Assembly: GCA_017615545.1 (NCBI GenBank)
Contig: JAFZZY010000013.1
Location: 1-64,000, forward strand
Source of the DNA: Lachnospiraceae bacterium
GTDB lineage: Bacteria > Bacillota > Clostridia > Lachnospirales > Lachnospiraceae
DNA: 64,000 nt
Reading direction: 5' to 3'
The position numbers and the translations under genes are program-made. Positions 9,390 to 19,287 of this stretch are shown here, in pieces (within the stretch, counting starts at the first letter, position 1; every line of letters begins with the position of its first letter). The notes below the pieces were generated by a model, which saw nothing but the letters and a program-made list of their open reading frames with translations, searched no databases and was not told where the DNA came from.

Positions 9390-11708
9390 TCACGCTCCGG
9401 TGACATCAAACTCCAACAAAACATTTTGTGTATGATTCTTAAAGTGATTGCGCTCTTCCTGCGCGGCTACGTCGACGTCCAGATCCTTCGCCTCGTTCAA
9501 AACGGGATAATTGAACCGCTTCAAAATGGCATCCCGGATGCGTGTCAGTTCAAATGTCGAAGAAGATTTAATGAGCACACGCTTGCGGTAGACATAGTTG
9601 ATCTTCGGCATGCTGTCCTCGGTAGGCCCGTAGAGCGCCGGCGCCCTGCCCGTGTCCTCAACCGGTTTGATGAACGTCTCTGTGATATATCGGGCGATCT
9701 CTGCCCCCGCCCGATGCGCGGCCGTCTCTGACGGACTGTGCAGGCGGATGACCATCAGGCACATCGACGGCGGATAGCCGGAATTCCTGCGGTACTGGAT
9801 CTCGCGCTCGAAAAACGCGTCGAAATTCTGTTCCGCGGCTGCCTGTATGGAAAAATGCTCCGGTCGGTAGGTCTGGATCACGACGTCGCCTGCGAGCCTT
9901 CCGCGACCGGAACGCCCGGCTGCCTGCGTCAGCAACTGGAACGTTTTCTCCGCCGCGCGGTACATCGGCATGTTCAGCGACCGGTCTGCCAGCAAAACGC
10001 CGACCAGGGTCACATTCGGAAAATCATGTCCCTTCACGATCATCTGCGTGCCGATCAGGATATCGGCCTCATGGTTCGCAAATGCGGACAGGATCTGTTT
10101 ATGTGCGTCCTTTTTCGCCGTGGTGTCCTGGTCCATGCGCAGGATCCTCGCCTCGGGAAATGCGGTCTGTACGAGCAACATAGCCTTCTGCGTGCCGATA
10201 CCCATCGGCGTCATCCGGCCCTCCTTACAGGACGGGCAGTTTCTCGTCGCAGGACGCGTATACCCGCAATAATGACAACGTAGCATGTTGTCCTGGTGAT
10301 AGGTCAATGCGATGTCGCATTTCGGACATTTCTCGACGTAACCGCAGGAGTAACATGACAGGGAGTTCGAAAAACCGCGGCGGTTCAAGAAAAGCATGAC
10401 CTGCTCGTTTTTCTTGAGTCTCTCCTCGATCATTGCATGCAAGGTGCGGCTCAAGATGGAGGAATTGCCCGCCTTCATCTCCGCCCGCATGTCGATGACG
10501 TGCGTCTGCGCCAGGCGGCTGTCCGCATTGCCCCGATGCGATAAGGTGACGAGCTTGTAAATGCCCTGTTTCGCGTGATAGTAACTTTCCACGCTGGGTG
10601 TCGCAGATCCGAAGATCGTCAACGCCCCGGAAACCTTCGCGCGGTACGCGACCAGGTCGCGCGTGTCATATTTGGGGTTATTTTCGTTTTTGTAACTGTC
10701 CTCGTGCTCCTCGTCGACGATGATGATGCCGACGTCCGGCAACGGGGAAAACAGTGCTGAGCGCGGGCCGATGCAGACATCCACCTCGCCCTCTTTGCAT
10801 CGCAGGTACTGCTCGTAGCGCTCGCCCTGCGACATCCGCGAGTTCAGGATGGCGACCCTGTCGCGGAACCGGTCATAAAACCGTTTGACCATCTGATAGG
10901 TCAATGCGATCTCCGGCACCAGCAAAATGGCTTGTTTGCCGTTCTGGATGACACGTTCGATCAACTCCATGTATATGAGCGTCTTTCCGCTGCCGGTGAT
11001 CCCGTAGAGCAGGCAGGTGCGGTTGGCTCCGCGCATGTGCTCCTCCCAGATCTCCTCGATCGCGTTTCTTTGCTCTTCATTCGGCGTAATATCCTCCTGG
11101 CTGTGGCCGCCGCTCATATCGCCGAAATCGCCGAAGGAATAGCCTTCTTCCACCTTGCGGATAATGCCCTGTTCCAGCAGGGGCTTCGTCGTGGATGCGG
11201 ACACATTGAGTTCCTTCGCTACACGCTCAGAACTCAGTCTGCCTTCCTGAAGCAAAGCCTCCAGCAGGCGGACCCGCGCCTGCATATTCTTCTTAGTACG
11301 GATGCCGTCCAGCATCGTTTCCAGCTCTTCCCTCGTCACAGCGGCTTCGTAGTGGAAACTCTTCCGCGTAAGGACCGCAGTTTTGACCGGCATGACGGTC
11401 TGCAGCGCCTTACTGAGGGTAACGCCGTAACGATTGCGCATCCAGTGCGCCATAACGAGCATCTCGTCATCGACCATCAGTCGTTGCTGCAGGATCTCGG
11501 CGATCGGCTTCGTCTTTTCTACAGCGAACTCCGGCGTATCCGTGATCTCACAGACATAGCCGCGGACCGGTGTCTTGCCGTTCCCGAAAGGAACTGCGAC
11601 CACACTGCCGATGTGGACTTCATTTAACAAATCGTCCGGGATCACGTACTGAAAGTACCGGTCGAGTTCTTTAACTTTTCGGTCAATGAGTACGTTTGCG
11701 AATAGCAT
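9390..11708 (-). CDS. priA: Primosomal replication restart helicase PriA
   Basis: PriA recognises stalled replication forks and reloads the replicative helicase. The 772 residues show an N-terminal DNA-binding domain, the Walker A motif GITGSGKT near residue 242, the DEEH box in IIVDEEHEDS, and a zinc-binding insert with eight Cys (CYSCG to CPSC, about 460-500). Helicase motifs V and VI lie at IGTQMIVKG and TQAAGRSGRG. ATG 11708 has an AAAGGA site. It opens the priA-def-fmt-rsmB group. Confidence 0.97.
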   Translation of the reverse strand: MLFANVLIDRKVKELDRYFQYVIPDDLLNEVHIGSVVAVPFGNGKTPVRGYVCEITDTPEFAVEKTKPIAEILQQRLMVDDEMLVMAHWMRNRYGVTLSKALQTVMPVKTAVLTRKSFHYEAAVTREELETMLDGIRTKKNMQARVRLLEALLQEGRLSSERVAKELNVSASTTKPLLEQGIIRKVEEGYSFGDFGDMSGGHSQEDITPNEEQRNAIEEIWEEHMRGANRTCLLYGITGSGKTLIYMELIERVIQNGKQAILLVPEIALTYQMVKRFYDRFRDRVAILNSRMSQGERYEQYLRCKEGEVDVCIGPRSALFSPLPDVGIIIVDEEHEDSYKNENNPKYDTRDLVAYRAKVSGALTIFGSATPSVESYYHAKQGIYKLVTLSHRGNADSRLAQTHVIDMRAEMKAGNSSILSRTLHAMIEERLKKNEQVMLFLNRRGFSNSLSCYSCGYVEKCPKCDIALTYHQDNMLRCHYCGYTRPATRNCPSCKEGRMTPMGIGTQKAMLLVQTAFPEARILRMDQDTTAKKDAHKQILSAFANHEADILIGTQMIVKGHDFPNVTLVGVLLADRSLNMPMYRAAEKTFQLLTQAAGRSGRGRLAGDVVIQTYRPEHFSIQAAAEQNFDAFFEREIQYRRNSGYPPSMCLMVIRLHSPSETAAHRAGAEIARYITETFIKPVEDTGRAPALYGPTEDSMPKINYVYRKRVLIKSSSTFELTRIRDAILKRFNYPVLNEAKDLDVDVAAQEERNHFKNHTQNVLLEFDVTGA

Positions 11709-11740
11709 TGTCGATCGGTCCTTTCTGCTTTTTTAACGGA

Positions 11741-11774
11741 ATCGAGTAGGTGGGAATAATCACGCCTACTCGAT
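11741..11774. repeat. Perfect inverted repeat between fhs and priA
   Basis: ATCGAGTAGG pairs with CCTACTCGAT across a 14-base loop in the 77-base gap. No good U-tract follows on the minus strand, so a classical intrinsic terminator is doubtful. It could be an mRNA processing or stability element between the two genes, or a protein-binding site. Confidence 0.5.
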
Positions 11775-11785
11775 CGAACGGTCAA

Positions 11786-13459
11786 TTAAAATAATCCTGT
11801 GATCCGTCCCTCTTCATTGACATCGATGGAGAACGCCGCCGGTGTCTTCGGAAGTCCGGGCATGGTCATGATGGTACCGGTCAGCGCAACGATGAAGCCG
11901 GCGCCGGCATTGACATAGACCTCACGGATATTGATGGTGAAATCCTTCGGACGGCCCAGAAGCGTCGGGTCATCCGACAGAGAATACTGGTTCTTGGCTA
12001 TGCAGATCGGCAACTCGCCAAAGCCCATCTTCTCGAATTTGTCGATCATCTTCGAAGCGGCGGCCGCATAGGTGACCTCCTTCGCTCCGTAGATCTCTTT
12101 ACAAATGGTCTCGATCTTTTCGCGGATCGGACGGTTCAGTTCGTAGAGCGGCTTATACTCGCTCTTCTTCTCTTTGATCGTCTTAAGGACGGTCTTAGCG
12201 AGATCCTCGCCGCCGGCGCCGCCCTTCTCCCAAACTCTGGCCAAGGAGAATGCACAGCCGCGTTCACGGCAGTAATCCTCGATGATCTTGTACTCTGCCT
12301 CGGTATCGGAAACAAACGCGTTCAGCGCTACCACGATCGGAACGCCGTACTTCTGGATGTTCTCGATATGCTTTCCGAGGTTCTCGATTCCGGCCTTCAG
12401 CGCGGGGATATTCTCGGTGTTGAGCTGATCCTTCGGCGCTCCGCCGTTATATTTCAGTGCACGCGCGGTCGCTACGAGAACGACTGCATCCGGCTTCAGT
12501 CCGGCTACGCGGCATTTGATGTCCAAAAACTTCTCAGCGCCCAGGTCTGCGCCGAAACCGGCTTCCGTAACTACATAGTCCGCCAGCTTCAGTCCCAGCT
12601 TTGTAGCACGTACGGAGTTGCATCCGTGGGCAATGTTTGCGAACGGACCTCCGTGTACGATCGCGGGTGTATGCTCCAGCGTCTGGATGAGGTTCGGTTT
12701 GATCGCATCCTTCAAAAGCGCAGCCATCGCGCCTACCGCCTGCAGATCTGCAGCGGTCACGGGCGTCTGGTCGTAACGATAACCGACGATGATTCGCGCC
12801 AGTCTCGCCTTCAGGTCTTCCATGTCGGAAGCCAGGCAGAGAACTGCCATGATCTCGGTTGCAACCGTGATGACGAAGTGGTCCTCACGCGGAACACCGT
12901 CCGTGCGGGAACCGAGGCCGATAACGATATTACGCAGGACGCGGTCGTTCATGTCCTCACAACGCTTCCAGGTGATCTGTCTCGGGTCGATGCCGAGCGC
13001 ATTGCCCTGCTGGATGTGGTTATCCAAAAGAGCCGCCAACAGGTTATTGGCCGATGTGATCGCATGGAAATCGCCGGTAAAATGCAGGTTCAGGTCTTCC
13101 ATGGGAACGACCTGGGAGTAGCCGCCGCCGGCCGCTCCGCCCTTGATGCCGAAACACGGGCCCAGGGAGGGCTCACGCAGGCAGATCAGGGATTTCTTCT
13201 TCAGGCGTCCGAGCGCCTGGCCCAGGCCGACCGTAATGGTCGTTTTACCCTCACCGGCAGGCGTCGGATTGATCGCCGTAACCAGGATCAATTTACCATT
13301 CTTTTTCTTCTTCAAACGCTTCTCCAGCGTATCCGAAAGCTTCGCCTTATACTTTCCGTAGAGTTCCAGGTCATCGCCCTCAATGCCGAGTGTCTTCTGT
13401 GCCACCTCGGCGATCGGTTCCAATTTGACTTCCTGTGCGATCTCAATATCGGTCTTCAT
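11786..13459 (-). CDS. fhs: Formate-tetrahydrofolate ligase
   Basis: Fhs makes 10-formyl-tetrahydrofolate from formate, ATP and tetrahydrofolate, feeding purine synthesis, formyl-Met-tRNA and, in acetogens, the Wood-Ljungdahl pathway. The 557 residues match the family's usual length. The P-loop [10 protein letters not shown] lies near residue 67, [20 protein letters not shown] near 95, and the C-terminal [12 protein letters not shown] is typical. ATG 13459 has a GGAGACC site. Its product is the cofactor of the nearby Fmt and of PurN at 43496. Nothing else of an acetogenic pathway is visible, so a C1-supply role is the safe reading. Confidence 0.97.
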   Translation of the reverse strand: MKTDIEIAQEVKLEPIAEVAQKTLGIEGDDLELYGKYKAKLSDTLEKRLKKKKNGKLILVTAINPTPAGEGKTTITVGLGQALGRLKKKSLICLREPSLGPCFGIKGGAAGGGYSQVVPMEDLNLHFTGDFHAITSANNLLAALLDNHIQQGNALGIDPRQITWKRCEDMNDRVLRNIVIGLGSRTDGVPREDHFVITVATEIMAVLCLASDMEDLKARLARIIVGYRYDQTPVTAADLQAVGAMAALLKDAIKPNLIQTLEHTPAIVHGGPFANIAHGCNSVRATKLGLKLADYVVTEAGFGADLGAEKFLDIKCRVAGLKPDAVVLVATARALKYNGGAPKDQLNTENIPALKAGIENLGKHIENIQKYGVPIVVALNAFVSDTEAEYKIIEDYCRERGCAFSLARVWEKGGAGGEDLAKTVLKTIKEKKSEYKPLYELNRPIREKIETICKEIYGAKEVTYAAAASKMIDKFEKMGFGELPICIAKNQYSLSDDPTLLGRPKDFTINIREVYVNAGAGFIVALTGTIMTMPGLPKTPAAFSIDVNEEGRITGLF

Positions 13460-13513
13460 ATCAGGTCTCCGTTCCAGGCTTATGATTCAAGCCTAATGTA
13501 TTTTAATAGTGTC

Positions 13514-16432
13514 TTACTTTGTTATGCCGTTCTCATCGCAATACTGCTCGAACTGGGCCTGCGTCATCAGGACGCGTCTCGGTTTGGTTCCCTCTTCCTC
13601 GCCGACCAGTCCGGCTTCCGCCAGCTGATCGATGATGCGGGCCGCACGGTTGAAACCGATGCGGAAAGCTCGCTGTAGCATACCGATGGAACACTTATCC
13701 TTACCCGCAAGCAGCAGTCCTGCTTCACGGAACAGCTCATCCAATGCGAAACGATCCTCTTCCTGCGCTTCACTGTCGCTTTCAGCCGCCTTATCCTTAC
13801 CGGAGGCCGATGCCTCGATGTGCTGGTTGATCTCGTCGGCTTCTTCCGCCGATCCGCCAATGACGTTCTTCTGCTTTGTCAGGAACTCGACGACAGCCGA
13901 GACTTCCTTATCCGAAACGAAGGCGCCCTGTACACGCAGCGGCTTCTGGATGCCTGCAGGATAATACAACATGTCGCCGCGGCCCAAAAGTTTCTCGGCA
14001 CCGATCATATCCAGGATGGTTCTGGAATCGACACCGGAGGATACGGAAAATGCGATTCTGGAAGGCACGTTTGCTTTGATGACGCCGGTGATGACATTGA
14101 CCGAAGGACGCTGGGTCGCCAGGATCAAATGCAAGCCTGCGGCACGGGCCATCTGTGCCAGACGGCAGATGGAGTCTTCCACCTCGCCGGGTGCGACCAT
14201 CATGAGGTCGGCAAGCTCGTCGACGATGATGACGATCTGCGGCAGAGGTCTGAGTCCAGGCTTATCCGGCTCTGCCTTCGCCTGCTCGGCGATCTTCTCG
14301 TTGTACCCCTTCAGATCACGTACAGACAGATCGGCGAATTTCTTATATCGCTGGGTCATCTCGGAAACTGCCCAGGACAGGGCTCCGGATGCCTTCTTCG
14401 GATCTGTGACAACAGGGATCATCAGGTGAGGGATGCCGTTATAAACCGAAAGTTCTACGACCTTCGGGTCAATCAGGATGAGCTTAACCTCCGACGGTTT
14501 CGCCTTATAAAGGATACTCATGATGATAGTATTGATACATACTGACTTACCGGAACCGGTCGCGCCCGCGATCAAAAGGTGCGGCATCTTACCGATATCC
14601 GAGATGATGTTCTGGCCGCCTATATCCTTACCTGCGCCAAACGACAGTTTTGAAGATGCATTGCGGAAATCATCGGAGTCCAAAAGGTCGCGCAACATAA
14701 CCGATGCGCTCTCGCGGTTCGGGATCTCGATACCGATGGCTGCCTTTCCGGGGATCGGCGCCTCGATACGGATGTCCGGCGCTGCCAGGTTCAGTTTGAT
14801 ATCGTCCTGCAGGCGCACGATCTGGCTGACCTTGACGCCCTGTTCGGGAGCCAGCTCATACCGCGTGACCGTAGGGCCGCAGCTGACGTTCGTAACCGTA
14901 ACTCCGACACCGAAGTTCTGCAAGGTCTGCTGCAACTTCATGGCGTTCTCACGGAGTTCATTGTCCATATTGCGTCCGCCCTTACCGACGCCTTTGTTCA
15001 GCAACGATATCGGGGGGAATACATATTCTTTCGGTTCGATGTAATGCTTTACCGGGGCCAATGCGGCGGAAACATCTTCAAAGATCGTCGACTCGCCTTC
15101 GCGCTTCAACGAAGGCACCTTACTCTGGCCGCCCTGTCCGACCTCATGTGTGATCACACGGCCGGAGGATGTCACGAGGGTCTTAACATCCGGATCGTCG
15201 CCCAGCGAACGTGTCAAAGCATCGGCAGTGATATTGTTGCCGCCGGACGGACGCATATTCTGGGAACTGTTCTGCGAAGAACCGTTCTGCGATGAACTGC
15301 TCTGCATAGGTCTGCTTCCGGTCGAAGGAAGATCCTTGCGGCCCATCGCGGCGCTCGCTGCCGCAGCAACAGCATTCTGTACCGTCTGACGGGAAGTCCC
15401 GTCCAATCCGGGACGCTTCACAGGCTCTTCGATGTCGCCGTGAATAGTCTCCATCAACGGGATATCATCCTCCGGATCCATGGAAACGATCTTCGTCTGG
15501 TTGTTATATGTGACGGAAAAACTTCCGATCTTGGACTTCTTAACTTCATCGTAGACGGGGTTCTGAACCTTACCGTCCTTCGAAACCGTAGTATCGGCTG
15601 TGTTTGCATTGGCCGACGGAAGAGCTCCTCCGAGGCCTGCACGTGCCTGCTGTTCTTTCCGCGCGATCTCAAGTCTGCGCTCGGAATCGATACGCTCCTG
15701 GTCCAGTTTGATCTGTTGCATGGCTTCCCGCTCCTGCTCGCGGATCTTCTTACGCTCGCGGCGCACTTCCAGGTCACGGTTCGCATGACGGGCTACCGAT
15801 GTCGAACGCTCTTTGATCGCCTCGGTGATCGAGAAACGGGTCAGAAGGACCACAGCGATCAGGAACAATACGATGTCAATGACATAAGACGCGATGACAC
15901 CAAAGATGGGTACGAGGATCTTTACGATGGCACCACCGATCAGACCGCCGCCCTTACCTTCCATAGCCGTCTTATAGATAACACCAAGTTTCATCTCCTC
16001 GGCATTCGTGCCCGAATGGCGCAACAGTTCGGTAAATGTGCACACCAAAACGACCATGGCCGCCATACATACGATCTTACCGGCGGAGATCGATGTCTCC
16101 TTCCGCTTGATGATGTAGTAGACCGTGGCTATGATGATCAAAACCGGCACGATATATCCGATGATGCCGAACAGGCCGAATGTAAGGTTCTTTAAGAGTT
16201 CACCGATCGGTCCGCAGAGTTTGAAATTACTCAAAAACAAGAGGATCGACAACGCAAACATAAGCAGGACCAAGATCTCATTACGCAGCGTAACATCTGC
16301 GTTTTTAGTCATGCTCCGTTCCCGCGTACTGTGTTCGCTTCCGCGTTCCGATGTCGATCTCGTGCGCTGCGGCGTCGTACGACGTCCGCTGCCCGAGGAT
16401 GAACTTCCGTTCTTGTTGCTGTTTGAAGCCAA
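13514..16432 (-). CDS. ftsK: FtsK/SpoIIIE-type DNA translocase
   Basis: This septal ATPase pumps chromosomal DNA during division or sporulation. The 972 residues have a basic, Ser-rich N-terminal tail, about four membrane helices between residues 48 and 200, and a long variable linker. The motor domain follows, with Walker A IAGATGSGKSVC and Walker B IVDELADLMM. The C-terminal winged-helix gamma domain (about 895-960) reads sequence polarity of the DNA. The start is TTG 16432 with an AAGGA ribosome site 8 bases away. Whether the cell uses it as FtsK or SpoIIIE cannot be told. An extended -10 promoter lies about 120 bases upstream. Confidence 0.95.
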   Translation of the reverse strand: MASNSNKNGSSSSGSGRRTTPQRTRSTSERGSEHSTRERSMTKNADVTLRNEILVLLMFALSILLFLSNFKLCGPIGELLKNLTFGLFGIIGYIVPVLIIIATVYYIIKRKETSISAGKIVCMAAMVVLVCTFTELLRHSGTNAEEMKLGVIYKTAMEGKGGGLIGGAIVKILVPIFGVIASYVIDIVLFLIAVVLLTRFSITEAIKERSTSVARHANRDLEVRRERKKIREQEREAMQQIKLDQERIDSERRLEIARKEQQARAGLGGALPSANANTADTTVSKDGKVQNPVYDEVKKSKIGSFSVTYNNQTKIVSMDPEDDIPLMETIHGDIEEPVKRPGLDGTSRQTVQNAVAAAASAAMGRKDLPSTGSRPMQSSSSQNGSSQNSSQNMRPSGGNNITADALTRSLGDDPDVKTLVTSSGRVITHEVGQGGQSKVPSLKREGESTIFEDVSAALAPVKHYIEPKEYVFPPISLLNKGVGKGGRNMDNELRENAMKLQQTLQNFGVGVTVTNVSCGPTVTRYELAPEQGVKVSQIVRLQDDIKLNLAAPDIRIEAPIPGKAAIGIEIPNRESASVMLRDLLDSDDFRNASSKLSFGAGKDIGGQNIISDIGKMPHLLIAGATGSGKSVCINTIIMSILYKAKPSEVKLILIDPKVVELSVYNGIPHLMIPVVTDPKKASGALSWAVSEMTQRYKKFADLSVRDLKGYNEKIAEQAKAEPDKPGLRPLPQIVIIVDELADLMMVAPGEVEDSICRLAQMARAAGLHLILATQRPSVNVITGVIKANVPSRIAFSVSSGVDSRTILDMIGAEKLLGRGDMLYYPAGIQKPLRVQGAFVSDKEVSAVVEFLTKQKNVIGGSAEEADEINQHIEASASGKDKAAESDSEAQEEDRFALDELFREAGLLLAGKDKCSIGMLQRAFRIGFNRAARIIDQLAEAGLVGEEEGTKPRRVLMTQAQFEQYCDENGITK

Positions 16433-16449
16433 TGTACTGATCCTTCCCG

Positions 16450-16474
16450 TGACAGATACGAACCCCGTCTGTCA
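16450..16474 (-). promoter_or_regulatory. Leader hairpin just before the ftsK ribosome site
   Basis: TGACAGA and TCTGTCA form a perfect 7-base-pair stem around an 11-base loop, ending some 10 bases upstream of the GGGAAGGA ribosome site of ftsK. A hairpin at this place could modulate ribosome access or mRNA stability. No known riboswitch was recognised. Confidence 0.4.
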
Positions 16475-16552
16475 CCCGAAAAACTAAGTCGATTTTTCCT
16501 TCTTTTCGTGTTTTACGCACACCAAATAATGGCACAACGTCCCACAGGGAAT

Positions 16553-16581
16553 ATTATACCAAATTCGAGCAAAAGATACAA
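16553..16581 (-). promoter_or_regulatory. Putative promoter of ftsK
   Basis: Minus strand: TTGTAT, a 17-base spacer ending in TGG, then a perfect TATAAT. The TG gives an extended -10. It sits immediately after the terminator of the upstream NlpC/P60 gene, which supports an independent ftsK transcript. Confidence 0.7.
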
Positions 16582-16586
16582 GTATA

Positions 16587-16615
16587 AAAGACCCGGAAAC
16601 GAATTCCGGGTCTTT
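16587..16615 (-). terminator. Intrinsic terminator of the NlpC/P60 gene
   Basis: AAAGACCCGGAA and its exact complement form a 12-base-pair stem with a 5-base loop, followed on the minus strand by TATACTT. It lies 39 bases past the stop codon of the hydrolase gene. Confidence 0.8.
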
Positions 16616-16653
16616 CGTATTTTCACTCTACGGAAGCTTCCTTCCGCCGTATT

Positions 16654-18276
16654 TTATTCCCCTATGACATTTCTCGCGCCGATAGGCGTCATGTAGTCAT
16701 AACGGTCGATAACGATGCCTCGTTTCTCACTGGCCGCATGGATCATCTTACCGTTTCCGATGTAGATGCCGACATGTCCGACGCAGTTTCTTTTAGCGCT
16801 CCAGAAGAAGATCAGATCGCCGGGTTTCATGTCTTTATAGTCGACCGGAACACCGTTGTTCTTCATCTGGTAAGCTGCCGTTCTGGACAATTCATAACCG
16901 AAGTGTTCAAATACTCGCATGGTGAAACCGGAGCAGTCTACGGCTACGCCGAGTTTCGTGCCGCCATACTTATAGGTACCGCCGAGGTACTCCATGGCGA
17001 AATCGATTAGCTGCTTACGGATCGGGTTCATCTCAGGCTCGGTATATTCCACTGCCTCAGGCAACATGTAGAACCAATCGGTATAATCGCTGTGTACATA
17101 ACCTTCATCTTCAGAACCGAGGTCGATCTTGATCCATTCGCCCTCAAATCCGCTTACTACAAAGACGGATCCCTTAGAGATCTGGGTAATGATATCATGC
17201 TTCGTCGAAGGACCCGAACGAACGTTCAACGTTTTCGCGGTAACTTTGATACCCGGGAAACAGTTTTCGATCGCCAAACGTTTCGCTTCTTCACCGATCG
17301 CCACGTATTCTGCATTGATCCAACCATCGACCTCATTAGAGATGATGTGGAACCACTGCCCGTCTGCGGAAGGCTCCAGAAGATCGACGCCGCTGAACTT
17401 ATACAATTTACCGACGATCTTACCGGTCTTTGTGCTCGGAGCGTTACGCACATTCAAATAGTTCTTAGCGATGACGACACCGAGGTTATTAAAGCCGTTC
17501 ATAACGCTTTCGCGCGGATCGGCCGCAACGATATCCAGAACGGTATCCAATCCCTGATAGCGGATATAAAACAGATTCGAACCCGCTTCAAAAACCTTAC
17601 CGATCTCGGCGCATTCCCACTCAGGCAGGACAATGCGCTGACCGTCTTCGAGTTCACCCTGCAACTGAATGTCGGAAGCAAGGGAAACGTCACCAACGTA
17701 AACCCGCGGTCCTGTGTAGATCGCAACGATCCTCGTCAGCCACTCTCCATTCGGACCGATCGCCTTCGGCGGCTCCGTGGTCGGCTCTTGTGTCGTCGGT
17801 TCCGGCGTAGACTCTTCCGTCGTCGGTTCCTGTGTTGTAGGCTCCGGGACTGTCATTTCATCGGTCGGACCATTATTGGCCGTACCGGACTTCGTCTCGA
17901 ACAGGCTCGACGCGATCTGCGACAAACGATCCTGTGAATCAAACGTAATGTCTTCCTCAGCTGCGACCGACGCTAAAATGTCTTCCAAAACGGCAACAGA
18001 AACCTCACCATCCGAGGACAGACCCTGCAGGATGGAACAAATGCGATCGTATTGCGACTGAGATATATAGCCTTTATCCAGGCTGGCTTGGTAATTTTTT
18101 TCCAGGTCTTCTATCTTGTAAGAAGTCGTGGATCCGTAGATCCTGTCAGACTCACCTGCATCACCACGTCCCGAAAAGATCGTAACCAAAAGCAATACTA
18201 CCATAGCACCCAGCCAAAGGATGGACGCCAAAAGCTTACGATGTTTCGAAACGAAAGGAATGAAATGATCTTTCAA
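16654..18276 (-). CDS. Membrane-anchored NlpC/P60 cell-wall hydrolase with SH3 domains
   Basis: This is probably a D,L-endopeptidase cutting peptidoglycan stems outside the cell. The 540 residues contain a membrane helix (15-34), a helical region, an EPTTQEPTTE linker (140-170), an Ig-like domain (about 182-252), two bacterial SH3 domains (264-328 and 343-400) and an NlpC/P60 domain (420-540). The catalytic set is Cys448 in VDCSGF, His501 in HVGIY and His513 in IHA. The start is TTG 18276 behind GGAGGTTTTTGAT. It is a single-gene unit with a consensus promoter and a terminator. Its linker-Ig-NlpC layout recurs, without catalytic residues, in the lipoprotein at 32039-33370. Confidence 0.92.
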   Translation of the reverse strand: MKDHFIPFVSKHRKLLASILWLGAMVVLLLVTIFSGRGDAGESDRIYGSTTSYKIEDLEKNYQASLDKGYISQSQYDRICSILQGLSSDGEVSVAVLEDILASVAAEEDITFDSQDRLSQIASSLFETKSGTANNGPTDEMTVPEPTTQEPTTEESTPEPTTQEPTTEPPKAIGPNGEWLTRIVAIYTGPRVYVGDVSLASDIQLQGELEDGQRIVLPEWECAEIGKVFEAGSNLFYIRYQGLDTVLDIVAADPRESVMNGFNNLGVVIAKNYLNVRNAPSTKTGKIVGKLYKFSGVDLLEPSADGQWFHIISNEVDGWINAEYVAIGEEAKRLAIENCFPGIKVTAKTLNVRSGPSTKHDIITQISKGSVFVVSGFEGEWIKIDLGSEDEGYVHSDYTDWFYMLPEAVEYTEPEMNPIRKQLIDFAMEYLGGTYKYGGTKLGVAVDCSGFTMRVFEHFGYELSRTAAYQMKNNGVPVDYKDMKPGDLIFFWSAKRNCVGHVGIYIGNGKMIHAASEKRGIVIDRYDYMTPIGARNVIGE

Positions 18277-18320
18277 ATCAAAAACCTCCGCGGAAAATGT
18301 TACAAAAGTGTTACGATGGT

Positions 18321-18349
18321 ATTATAGCAAATTGTATTTGACTTGTCAA
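18321..18349 (-). promoter_or_regulatory. Consensus sigma-A promoter of the NlpC/P60 gene
   Basis: Minus strand: TTGACA, exactly 17 bases, TATAAT, a full match to the consensus at both hexamers. The -35 hexamer overlaps the last codons of ribF, so the promoter is carried partly inside the upstream gene. The strength of the match predicts high, mostly unregulated expression. Confidence 0.9.
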
Positions 18350-19284
18350 GTTTCTGCAAAAAACCTAGCATTTTCCATGTCCAGACGCATCTGGGCCATG
18401 AGTTCATCGACCGACGAAAAGCGTTTTTCGGGGCGCAACATCTTAAGCAATTCAACCGTGGCGATCTGTCCGTAGAGGTCGCCGTCGAACCCGATCAGGT
18501 GGGTTTCAGCCGTGATCACATTCTGGTCGTTGTTCTCACGGAAGGTCGGGCGGATGCCGATATTCGTTACGCCGGTCCAGGTGCTGCCATCCGGGAGCAG
18601 GACCTTTGACGCATATACGCCGAACGGCGGCAGGATCACGTCATTTTCCGGAAACTGATTGATGGTCGGCATGTTCATGACGCGTCCCATCTTCCGACCG
18701 TGCATGACCTCGCCGATGAAGCTGTAACGATAGCCCAGCATCGTATTGGCCTCCTCGATCTGCCCTTTTAACAGGCATTCGCGGATGCGCGTGCTGCTGA
18801 TCGCCTCGTCGTTATAATACTCTTTATCCAAAGCCTGTACGGTAAAGCCTTTTTCCTCGCCATAGGTGCGCAGAAAGTCCGAATCACCGGCGCGGTGATA
18901 ACCGAACCGGAAATCATTGCCCACGCAGACGGCCTTCGCATGCATCCGACAAAGCATGAATTCATCCACAAACTCCTGCGGCGACATCTTCATGATCTTA
19001 TCGGAAAACAGGCACTCCACGAGATAGTCGATGCCCATATCCGCCAGGCGACGGCGCTTCTGCGTCTCGGAGATGATCCGCTTCTGCCGACCGTTCCCGA
19101 GCTTTTCATACGGAGAACTTGAAAACGTAAAGACAACGGCAGGGCGCCCGGTATTCAGTTTTTCTTCCAGCAATGTCCGGAATATCTTTTGATGTCCCAG
19201 ATGCAGACCGTCAAACTTGCCGACCGTTATCACGGTCTCCGCCGCCGGCAGCACCTGCGTTTTCTTTCCTTCGAAGATCTCCAT
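18346..19284 (-). CDS. ribF: Bifunctional riboflavin kinase / FAD synthetase
   Basis: RibF makes FMN from riboflavin and then FAD. The 312 residues show the adenylyltransferase domain first, with TVGKFDGLHLGHQ (nucleotide-binding HxGH) near residue 20 and ISSTRIR near 165. The flavokinase domain follows, with GRKMGRVMNMPTIN near 197. ATG 19284 lies 3 bases after truB. RibF commonly ends the nusA-infB operon in Firmicutes. No FMN riboswitch is present. Confidence 0.97.
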   Translation of the reverse strand: MEIFEGKKTQVLPAAETVITVGKFDGLHLGHQKIFRTLLEEKLNTGRPAVVFTFSSSPYEKLGNGRQKRIISETQKRRRLADMGIDYLVECLFSDKIMKMSPQEFVDEFMLCRMHAKAVCVGNDFRFGYHRAGDSDFLRTYGEEKGFTVQALDKEYYNDEAISSTRIRECLLKGQIEEANTMLGYRYSFIGEVMHGRKMGRVMNMPTINQFPENDVILPPFGVYASKVLLPDGSTWTGVTNIGIRPTFRENNDQNVITAETHLIGFDGDLYGQIATVELLKMLRPEKRFSSVDELMAQMRLDMENARFFAET

Positions 19285-19287
19285 TGA

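Noticed and set aside
12368-13678. Long plus-strand open frame opposite fhs and the start of the ftsK end
   Set aside because: It spans the antisense of two conserved genes, has no ribosome site and no domain; such frames arise from the codon bias of the minus strand.
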